5,625 bases of DNA from Burkholderiales bacterium (GTDB lineage Bacteria; Pseudomonadota; Gammaproteobacteria; Burkholderiales; Casimicrobiaceae). Below, in pieces: positions 1-4,830 of this stretch. The stretch lies in the NCBI GenBank assembly GCA_031283405.1, contig JAITBX010000143.1, forward strand, positions 1 to 5,625. Direction: 5' to 3'. Below the pieces are notes generated by a model. That model worked only from the letters and a program-made list of their open reading frames with translations. It was not told the DNA's origin and searched no databases. The position numbers were made by a program, and so were the translations under genes. Position 1 is the stretch's first letter. The number at the start of each line of letters is the position of its first letter.

Positions 1-629
1 ATTTCTTTGTTTTAGAATACCTAAATATTAGGTCATGTCGTTTTCCTAAGTCTTTTTTAGGGTATCCGGCACCGCGATAGCACCAAGCAATTTCGTTCCT
101 AAATTCCCCACCTTTCCCGCAAAAAGCACCATCCAACAACAGCTTCAGATAATGGCTTGCCGTTGGGTCACAATGAAGATAAAAACTTCCCGTAGGCTTA
201 AGGATGCGATGAATCTCAACGATACGCAAAGTCATGTGAATCAGATACGCTAATAACGACCCTTCGCCTAATACGTTGCGCAGCCCTTTGATAAGTTCTA
301 CCGTCTGAACCGTAAGTTTACCGCTGTTCAGGTGATGAACATCCGTGATGTATTCATAGCCTTTGACTGCCTCATCGCCCCATTCCCATGTATCTGCAAA
401 GGCGTGAGCTTGTGCGCGATCTTCACTTCCTTGGTTGTTATAAATCTGGAAGTAGTTTCGCTTTGAATTGAATGGTGGGTCAATGTAGCAGAGGTCAACG
501 CTTTCCGCTTCGATCTTATTGCGTAAAATATCTAAATTATTGCCATAATAAAGGCGATTATGGTAGAATTTTTGCGAGCGAGCGAGCGAGCGAGCGTTGA
601 GTTGCTGTTGCTTTGCCTTTGGTATTCAT
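1..629 (-). CDS. Site-specific DNA methyltransferase (N4/N6 type), N-terminal part, partial at window edge and out of frame with its ATG
   Basis: Reading the minus strand from 568 down to 2 gives 189 open codons. They begin FYHNRLYYGNNLDIL and contain the catalytic motif IV DPPF (within VDLCYIDPPFNSKRNY), then DTWEWG, LLAYLIHMTLRIVEIHRILKPTGS, YLHCDPTASHYLK and KKDLGKRHDLIFRYSK. This order is typical of beta-class amino-methyltransferases of the DNA methylase N4/N6 family, which transfer a methyl group from SAM to adenine or cytosine. The C-terminal part with the SAM-binding FxGxG motif would lie outside the window. Upstream in this frame a TGA at 626-628 closes the ORF, with no ATG, GTG or TTG between. 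The nearest ATG, at 627-629, is one base out of frame: it reads 23 codons through a GCGA repeat (574-596) and stops at TAA 558-560. Losing one repeat unit would fuse ATG and enzyme. No clear ribosome binding site precedes the ATG. Family call is solid; the start and ON/OFF state are inference. It is AT-richer than the met genes, suggesting transfer. Confidence 0.82.
574..596. repeat. Tetranucleotide microsatellite, five GCGA units plus GCG
   Basis: GCGA is repeated perfectly five times and followed by GCG, 23 bases in all. On the minus strand it reads as CGCT units and encodes Arg-Ser-Leu-Ala in all three frames, so any copy number is readable. It lies between the candidate ATG (627-629) and the first conserved methyltransferase residues (from 568). 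Such tracts change length by slipped-strand mispairing, and a change of one unit shifts the frame. The repeat is seen directly; instability is inferred, and 5.75 units is short compared with well-known phase-variable mod genes. Confidence 0.85.
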
Positions 630-664
630 TGCCGCTGAAATAGGTTAACAATGACAGCGGCAAT
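628..664. repeat. 10-bp perfect inverted repeat across the left end of the insertion sequence
   Basis: The arms ATTGCCGCTG (628-637) and CAGCGGCAAT (655-664) are exact reverse complements separated by 17 bases. One arm overlaps the candidate methyltransferase ATG (627-629) and the other overlaps the tip of the left terminal repeat (from 659). Neither side has a T-run, so it does not look like a normal intrinsic terminator. It could be an extension of the element end or a structure affecting methyltransferase expression; its role is unknown. Confidence 0.6.
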
Positions 665-681
665 TATACACTAGAATACTT
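659..681 (+). repeat. Left terminal inverted repeat of the IS1595-family element
   Basis: Reading inward it begins GGCAATTATACACTAG. It matches the reverse complement of 1674-1696 (beginning GGGAATTATACGCTTG) at 18 of 23 positions. The shared core is AATTATAC, which carries an outward TATAAT. It lies just after the transposase stop (TAG, 684-686). Confidence 0.7.
663..668 (-). promoter_or_regulatory. Outward-facing -10 box (TATAAT) in the left terminal repeat, towards the methyltransferase
   Basis: The left terminal repeat contains a perfect TATAAT on the minus strand, 34 bases before the candidate methyltransferase ATG at 629. I see no convincing -35 hexamer at 16-18 bases spacing and no extended -10 TGn. 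Transcription driven by the insertion sequence is therefore possible but weakly supported. The right terminal repeat carries the mirror-image TATAAT on the plus strand at 1687-1692. Confidence 0.3.
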
Positions 682-683
682 CC

Positions 684-1619
684 CTACGCCGTTAATGCCT
701 TATAGGTAATTCTTGCGCCAACGGTTTTACTTAAAAACGAGTCAATCCGGTCTAGCGTGTGAACCTTGCAGTTGCCATCGTTAAGTCGGAACGTAAATTC
801 AGCGATGTAGCGATTCAGATGTTTCTCGCTAAACGAGTGGTAAATGCCGTAGAAGCCGCGCTTCAGAACCGCCCAAACGCTTTCGATACTGTTCGTATGC
901 GCCATACCGTCAACGTACTGCTTTGCGCTATGGTTGACGGTTCTGTGGTTGTAAATTCCATCCATTCCCTTGTAGCCTGAATGCTCATCGGTGCAAAGTG
1001 TCGAGCCATGCGCTACCGTGGTTAGAACGGCTGTTTGCAGAGCGATTTTGCTAGTGCTGGCCAGTAATGTAGCTTTCAGCTTTCCGGCGCGTTGCCGCAT
1101 TCCGATAACGGCAATCTTTCCTACTGTACCGCGTCCGGCTTTGAGCTTTTTGCTGGCGTGTTTATTCGTTTCCTTACCGCCGATGTAGGTTTCATCGACT
1201 TCTACGATGCCGTGCAAAAAACCGCCGTCTCCATTCTGATCGTCGTCGTTCTTACAGGCTTCGCGGATACGCTGAAGCATGAACCACGCTGTAGCTTGTC
1301 TAACTCCGAGTTCCTTGGAAAGCTGAAGGGATGAAATGCCTTTGCGTGAAGTGACAACAAGGTAGATAGCGTAAAGCCACTTGTGCAACGGGACATGAGA
1401 ACGCTCAAAGATCGTGCCAGTGCGAACAGTGAAGTCCTTTTGGCAGGATAGGCAACGGTAATACGGCTTTACCTTGCGCTCTTGAATGCGCTCTTGAGAG
1501 CCGCAAAACGGACAAACTGGAGAACCATTCCAGCGGCGATGCTCGATATGTTCAATAGCCGCCTGTTCATCGGGAAATCTCTTGAAAAAGCTGTATATCG
1601 ATATAGTAAGCGTGCACAT
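684..1619 (-). CDS. IS1595-family (ISXO2-like) transposase
   Basis: This 311-residue protein catalyses movement of the surrounding insertion sequence. The N-terminal part is a zinc ribbon with CPFC at residues 36-39 and CLSC at 56-59, followed by a helix-turn-helix-like stretch around residues 94-121 (GISSLQLSKELGVRQATAWF). The DDE-type catalytic domain follows, with VDETYIGGKE (Asp142), LCTDEHSGYKG (Asp211) and HTNSIESVW (Asn243, Glu246). This matches the IS1595 pattern, in which the third acidic position is often replaced by Asn. Length and motifs are complete with no frameshift, so it is probably active. The ATG at 1619 has a promoter about 35 bases upstream but no clear Shine-Dalgarno sequence. 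Confidence 0.95.
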   Translation of the reverse strand: MCTLTISIYSFFKRFPDEQAAIEHIEHRRWNGSPVCPFCGSQERIQERKVKPYYRCLSCQKDFTVRTGTIFERSHVPLHKWLYAIYLVVTSRKGISSLQLSKELGVRQATAWFMLQRIREACKNDDDQNGDGGFLHGIVEVDETYIGGKETNKHASKKLKAGRGTVGKIAVIGMRQRAGKLKATLLASTSKIALQTAVLTTVAHGSTLCTDEHSGYKGMDGIYNHRTVNHSAKQYVDGMAHTNSIESVWAVLKRGFYGIYHSFSEKHLNRYIAEFTFRLNDGNCKVHTLDRIDSFLSKTVGARITYKALTA

Positions 1620-1654
1620 AATAGTAGTCGGTCAGTCAGGTAAATATGACCTAA

Positions 1655-1683
1655 ATATTACTATCGTTTTTCTAGGTAGTCAA
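1655..1683 (-). promoter_or_regulatory. Transposase promoter (TTGACT, 17-bp spacer, TAATAT)
   Basis: On the minus strand TTGACT (1683-1678) and TAATAT (1660-1655) are separated by exactly 17 bases, a near-consensus sigma-70 promoter. The -35 lies inside the right terminal repeat, an arrangement common in insertion sequences because transposase binding can then repress transcription. The -10 ends 35 bases before the transposase ATG. Confidence 0.65.
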
Positions 1684-1696
1684 GCGTATAATTCCC
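1674..1696 (-). repeat. Right terminal inverted repeat of the IS1595-family element
   Basis: Inverted partner of 659-681 (18 of 23 positions match). It contains the -35 box of the transposase on the minus strand and a perfect TATAAT (1687-1692) facing outward on the plus strand, i.e. antisense to metW. Confidence 0.7.
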
Positions 1697-1708
1697 TTTT
1701 GAAAGGGG

Positions 1709-1739
1709 CGCCTGCCCTGAGCGTGTTGAAGGGCGGGCG
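1709..1739. repeat. Intergenic palindrome of the dispersed CCCTGAG...GAAGGG type
   Basis: The arms CGCCTGCCCT (1709-1718) and AGGGCGGGCG (1730-1739) pair along 10 positions with one G-T wobble, around the loop GAGCGTGTTGA. The core CCCTGAGCGTGTTGAAGGG resembles short palindromes found in many copies between genes in various proteobacterial genomes. Multicopy status cannot be seen in this window. Confidence 0.45.
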
Positions 1740-1782
1740 GGGTTTGCAGTCCTCTCTCACAGAGGCGCGGAATTGAACACAG

Positions 1783-1800
1783 AACGCCGAGGGCGGCGTT
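1783..1800 (-). terminator. Probable intrinsic terminator of the metXW operon
   Basis: A perfect 7-bp stem (AACGCCG, 1783-1789, with CGGCGTT, 1794-1800) and a four-base loop lie 14 bases past the metW stop codon. On the minus strand the stem is followed by CTGTGTTC, only moderately T-rich, so termination may be weak. The position after the last gene supports the call. Confidence 0.45.
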
Positions 1801-1814
1801 TCCCACGAAGCCTT

Positions 1815-2453
1815 TCACGCTCGCCGAAACCGGTACAACGCCAGTTGCCCGAACACATTCGGCAGAAACGTCACCGGCGCGTCGTTCGCCAACACCTGCC
1901 GCGCCAAAACGCGATAACCGCGCACGGCCAGAAAATGGTCAAAGTCCTTGACGGTGCACAGATGAACGTTCGGCGTGTCGTACCACTGATACGGCAACGC
2001 GTCGGACACCGGCATCCGCCCGCGCAATATCTGCCAGCGATGCGACCAGTGGCCAAAATTCGGGAACGTGACGATCGCTTCGCGGCCGACTCGCAACATG
2101 CTTTCGATCAACGCTTCCAGCCGGTGCATCGCTTGCAAAGTCTGCGACAAAATCACGCAATCGAAACTGCCGTCGGCAAAATCGGCCAGCCCGCCTTCGA
2201 GATCGCGCTGCAACACATTGATGCGATTGGCGATGCTGGCCTTGACGCCTCCGATCGAAATTTCGATTCCGTAACCCGTCACTTGCCGCGTTCGCCGCAG
2301 ATGCGCCAGCAAGTTGCCGTCGCCGCAACCCAGATCGAGCACGCGCGCGCCGGGCGACACCCAATTCGCAATCAGCGAAAAATCACTGCGTATTTTTGTT
2401 GCCGGCACTTTCGTTACCGGCGCGGCTGCCGAAAGATTAACGCTGTCGTTCAT
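1815..2453 (-). CDS. metW: Methionine biosynthesis protein MetW
   Basis: This 212-residue cytoplasmic protein has a class I SAM-dependent methyltransferase fold. Motif I is VLDLGCGDG at residues 38-46, followed by GYGIEIS (60-66), the MetW-typical LSQTLQAMH (102-110) and TFPNFGHWSHR (129-139). MetW normally accompanies MetX and is needed for, or stimulates, homoserine acylation in several proteobacteria; its exact biochemical role is less settled. The first ~20 residues (before IRSDFSLIANW) are longer than in many homologues. The start is nevertheless well supported: AAGGAGG lies 7 bases upstream inside the end of metX, and the ATG overlaps the metX stop as ATGA. The two genes are therefore translationally coupled. 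A hairpin follows the stop. Confidence 0.95.
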   Translation of the reverse strand: MNDSVNLSAAAPVTKVPATKIRSDFSLIANWVSPGARVLDLGCGDGNLLAHLRRTRQVTGYGIEISIGGVKASIANRINVLQRDLEGGLADFADGSFDCVILSQTLQAMHRLEALIESMLRVGREAIVTFPNFGHWSHRWQILRGRMPVSDALPYQWYDTPNVHLCTVKDFDHFLAVRGYRVLARQVLANDAPVTFLPNVFGQLALYRFRRA

Positions 2454-3631
2454 CGTGCGGCCTCCTTTTCGTTGATCTCCGTACCGATTCGCTCATAGTA
2501 GGCTCGCACCGTTGCAAGGTATTGCGCGTCGTCGTGAAGAAAAGCGTCGTGCCCGTTCGGCGCGTCGATTTCGGCGTAGCAGACATCGCGCCGATTGTCG
2601 ATCAGCGCCCGCACGATTTCGCGCGACCGCGCAGAGGGGAAACGCCAGTCGGTCGTGAACGAAATCACCAGAAACGCGCAACGCGCATCTTCCAGCGCCT
2701 TCGATAAATTGCCGCTGTGCGCCGCCGCCGGATCGAAATAATCGAGCGCCTTGGTGATGCGCAAATACGTATTGGCGTCGAAATAACCGGCGAATTTTTC
2801 GCCTTGATGGCGCAGGTACGATTCGATTTGAAATTCGGGCGCGAACGAAAATTTCAAACCTTCGCGCAGTTGCCGGCCAAATTTCGCTTCCATCTGCTCG
2901 CCCGACAGATAGGTGATGTGTCCCAACATTCGCGCCACCCGCAAACCGCGCCGTGGGCGTGTGCCGTGCCGCGCGTAATGACCGTCGAAAAAATCGGGAT
3001 CGGAGAGAATCGCCTGCCGCGCCACTTCATTGAACGCGATGTTTTCCGCCGACAATTTCGGCGCGGACGCGATCACCAAGCCGTGCGCCAAACGCATCGG
3101 ATAACGAATCGCCCAGCACAATGTTTGCATGCCGCCGAGCGAGCCGCCCATCACCGCCGCCCAGCGCGTGATGCCGAGATAGTCGGCGAGCCGCGCTTGC
3201 GCGTCCACCCAGTCTTCGACGGTGACCAGCGGAAAATCGGCGCCCCACGATTGCCCCGTCGCCGGATTGATCGACACCGGCCCGCTCGATCCGAAACAAC
3301 TGCCGAGGTTGTTAACGCTGACGACAAAAAAACGGGTCGTGTCGAGCGGCTTGCCGGGGCCGACCATGTTGTCCCACCAGCCGACATTGTCCGGCGCGTC
3401 TTCGTAATAACCGGCGACATGGTGCGACGCATTCAGCGCGTGACAAATCAACACCGCGTTCGAGCGGTCGCTGTTCAACGCGCCATACGTTTCATACGCC
3501 AGCTCGAACGAATCGAGCGTCGCGCCGCACGAAAGCGGCAACGGCGTCGTGAAATGCGCGCGCTGCGGCGTCACCGCGCCGACCGAATGCGCCACGCCGT
3601 CCATTTTTGTTGTTAACGGAGATGCCATCAT
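2450..3631 (-). CDS. metX: Homoserine O-acyltransferase MetX (motif favours O-succinyltransferase, MetXS)
   Basis: This 393-residue alpha/beta-hydrolase-fold enzyme acylates the hydroxyl of L-homoserine, the committed step of methionine synthesis. It shows HALNASHHVAGYY (64-76), GWWDNMVGPGKP (84-95), the nucleophile elbow GGSLGGMQ with Ser164, Asp328 in TTDWRF and His361 in NGHDAFLHDD, giving a complete Ser-Asp-His triad. Arg330 after the catalytic Asp (TDWRF) is the pattern I associate with succinyl-CoA-using MetXS, whereas acetyl-CoA-using enzymes usually have Leu-Tyr or Leu-Phe there; this specificity is inferred. Two ATGs stand in tandem. AGGA (3636-3639) is 4 bases from the first and 7 from the second (3626-3628), so translation may begin at the second. 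The gene overlaps metW by four bases and is preceded by a SAM-II-like riboswitch and terminator. Confidence 0.95.
   Translation of the reverse strand: MMASPLTTKMDGVAHSVGAVTPQRAHFTTPLPLSCGATLDSFELAYETYGALNSDRSNAVLICHALNASHHVAGYYEDAPDNVGWWDNMVGPGKPLDTTRFFVVSVNNLGSCFGSSGPVSINPATGQSWGADFPLVTVEDWVDAQARLADYLGITRWAAVMGGSLGGMQTLCWAIRYPMRLAHGLVIASAPKLSAENIAFNEVARQAILSDPDFFDGHYARHGTRPRRGLRVARMLGHITYLSGEQMEAKFGRQLREGLKFSFAPEFQIESYLRHQGEKFAGYFDANTYLRITKALDYFDPAAAHSGNLSKALEDARCAFLVISFTTDWRFPSARSREIVRALIDNRRDVCYAEIDAPNGHDAFLHDDAQYLATVRAYYERIGTEINEKEAAR
2461..2467 (-). promoter_or_regulatory. Shine-Dalgarno sequence of metW inside the metX 3' end
   Basis: The minus strand reads AAGGAGG, complementary to the end of 16S rRNA, 7 bases before the metW ATG. 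It is encoded by the metX codons for Lys-Glu-Ala. It fixes the metW start at 2453 and explains translation across the ATGA overlap. Confidence 0.8.
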
Positions 3632-3650
3632 GAGTTCCTAACACATCCAT

Positions 3651-3683
3651 AAAAAAGCCCGATCAGCATTCGACTAATCGGGC
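3651..3683 (-). terminator. Intrinsic terminator in the metX leader (riboswitch expression platform)
   Basis: On the minus strand GCCCGAT (3683-3677) pairs with ATCGGGC (3663-3657) around a 13-base loop and is followed directly by six T residues (3656-3651). It sits 20 bases before the metX ATG and downstream of the riboswitch aptamer. There is no minus-strand gene upstream for it to end, so it acts most plausibly as an attenuator of metXW. The bases CGCCCG at 3684-3679 can alternatively pair with CGGGCG in the aptamer stem (3727-3722). Confidence 0.85.
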
Positions 3684-3698
3684 GGTAAAGGATGGGCG

Positions 3699-3749
3699 CC
3701 GTTTTAGCCGTATTTATTACGCGCCCGCAAGCTGGTTCAAATCGGCGCC
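3699..3749 (-). ncRNA. SAM-II riboswitch aptamer (metX leader)
   Basis: The minus strand shows the hallmarks of the SAM-II (metA) riboswitch. The P1 5' arm is GCGCC (3748-3744), then GATTTGAACC, then GCTTGC, then the P1 3' arm GGCGC (3725-3721), then the A-rich GTAATAAATA and the conserved GCTAAAA (3708-3702). Order and spacing agree with the alphaproteobacterial SAM-II pattern (GATTT, CTTGC, ATAAA, GCTAAAA). SAM-II folds as an H-type pseudoknot that binds S-adenosylmethionine and lowers expression of methionine genes, commonly metX. Here it lies just downstream of a -10 box, and an intrinsic terminator separates it from metX, so SAM binding would favour termination. SAM-V shares part of this core and is the main alternative. 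Recognition is from memory of the consensus, without a covariance search. Confidence 0.85.
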
Positions 3750-3764
3750 TTTTGCTTCCGGATC

Positions 3765-3770
3765 ATTATA
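3765..3770 (-). promoter_or_regulatory. -10 box of the metXW promoter
   Basis: A perfect TATAAT on the minus strand lies 15 bases upstream of the first paired base of the riboswitch, so transcription would start near 3757. No good -35 hexamer is seen 16-18 bases upstream, so an activator may help. The leader would be about 125-130 bases long. Confidence 0.55.
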
Positions 3771-3876
3771 AAACGTTTTTTGTTCAGACCGATAGTGTGG
3801 AAGAAATCTGGCCGAAATACCCCCGTGCGCCGAAAGCCCTGTACACTAACGCCCATCTTTTCTTGTTTCCGTCGCC

Positions 3877-4788
3877 ATGAATGCTCTTTCGCCGTCTTTC
3901 AATTACTGGGTCATCGCCACGCGTCCGTGGTCTTTTCCGGCATCCAGCATGCCCGCGTTGGTGATTTTTGTTTATGTTTTTTTCCTGAGCCGGCACGATG
4001 CGTTGGAAGTTCATTGGCTGTTGGGTGTCTTGGCCATTATCGGCGCCGTCATTTTTCAAATCAGCAGCAATCTGATCAGCGATTATTTCGACTACATCCA
4101 CGGCGTTGATCGTGAAGACACTTTCGGTTCCAGCCGCTTGCTGGTCAACGGGATTTTCAAGCCGCGCACGATTTTCTGGTACGGCGTCAGCTTTCTCGCT
4201 TTCGGCGCGCTTCTCGGCCTTTATCTGGCCTCGCAAACCGGTTGGCCTTTGTTGGTGATGGGCGTCCTCGGTTCTTTCGCCGCCAGCTTTTATTACCTGT
4301 TCAAAAGCCGGGCGCTCGGCGATACGCTGATTTTTCTGGTTTACGGCCCGCTGATTTCTCTCGGCGTTTTTTATGTGATGACCGGGCTGCTGGACTGGCG
4401 AATTATCGCCTTGTCGCTGCCGATCGCTTTTATCACGGTCAACATTTTGCACGCCAACAACACTCGTGATATTGCGCACGACAAACGCGCCAACATCAAA
4501 ACATCCGCGATGCTGCTGGGCGTTCGGGCGTCGGTTTTCAAATACAAGTTACTGCTCGCGCTCACTTACCTGTTGATGGCTGTGCTGACCGTTGCGGGCG
4601 TCCTTCCTTGGGCAGCATTGTGCGTTTTTCTGACGCTGCCGCTGGCTGTCGGCAACTGCCGGATCATGGACAAGGCGCGTGAAGATCAGCCGGGGAACAT
4701 CTGCGACCTTGATGTCAGAACGGCGAAACTGCAATTGGCTTTCAGCGTCTTGCTATCGGGACTGCTTTTCGTGTCCGTCTGGTTATAA
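3877..4788 (+). CDS. UbiA-family membrane prenyltransferase, MenA-like
   Basis: This 303-residue polytopic inner-membrane protein has about eight to nine hydrophobic segments. It carries both aspartate-rich motifs of the UbiA superfamily: NLISDYFDYIHGVDRED (Asn65, Asp69, Asp72, Asp78) and NNTRDIAHDK (Asp198, Asp202). These bind the magnesium-diphosphate of an isoprenyl donor. Wording and spacing resemble MenA, which prenylates 1,4-dihydroxy-2-naphthoate in menaquinone synthesis, more than UbiA, but no other men genes are visible and the substrate is unproven. It is divergent from metX and is followed after 18-42 bases by a CPBP-family gene in the same direction, probably co-transcribed. No Shine-Dalgarno sequence precedes the ATG; the start is chosen because the first residues (NYWVIATRPWSFPAS) match the usual family N-terminus. 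Confidence 0.88.
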   Translation: MNALSPSFNYWVIATRPWSFPASSMPALVIFVYVFFLSRHDALEVHWLLGVLAIIGAVIFQISSNLISDYFDYIHGVDREDTFGSSRLLVNGIFKPRTIFWYGVSFLAFGALLGLYLASQTGWPLLVMGVLGSFAASFYYLFKSRALGDTLIFLVYGPLISLGVFYVMTGLLDWRIIALSLPIAFITVNILHANNTRDIAHDKRANIKTSAMLLGVRASVFKYKLLLALTYLLMAVLTVAGVLPWAALCVFLTLPLAVGNCRIMDKAREDQPGNICDLDVRTAKLQLAFSVLLSGLLFVSVWL

Positions 4789-4830
4789 GTCGTTTTTGTT
4801 GCGCAGGTGTTTAAACCGGAATCGCGCCGA

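Larger units (their letters stand above)
659..1696 (-). mobile_element. IS1595-family insertion sequence, complete
   Basis: A single intact transposase gene (684-1619) is bounded by imperfect terminal inverted repeats at 659-681 and 1674-1696. The total of about 1.04 kb is a usual size for the IS1595 family. I see no matching 8-bp direct repeats directly outside the ends (651-658 versus 1697-1704), so either the exact tips are off by a few bases or the flanks were rearranged after insertion. The element separates the methyltransferase fragment from metXW, all in the same orientation. Confidence 0.78.

Noticed and set aside
20..30. CCTAAATATTA occurs at 20-30 and again at 1650-1660, hinting at a target-site or duplicated element end
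   Set aside because: The first copy is inside methyltransferase codons and the second inside the insertion sequence near its promoter; flanks do not match, so it is probably chance in AT-rich sequence.
574..596. CRISPR or other array-like interpretation of the GCGA tract
   Set aside because: It is a simple tetranucleotide tract without spacers; no CRISPR repeats or cas genes are seen anywhere in the window.
1773..2498. Plus-strand open frame of about 241 codons antisense to metW
   Set aside because: It shows no family motif and has a composition typical of a shadow; metW on the minus strand has a clear SAM-binding motif, start and coupling.
2717..3616. Long plus-strand open frame of about 299 codons antisense to metX
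   Set aside because: It is Arg-rich and low in recognisable motifs, as expected for the mirror of a GC-rich gene, and metX on the other strand is complete with clear catalytic motifs.
3784..4479. Minus-strand open frame of about 231 codons opposite the prenyltransferase
   Set aside because: It is rich in Gln, Asn and Arg without any domain, it crosses the metX promoter region, and the opposite strand encodes a convincing membrane enzyme.
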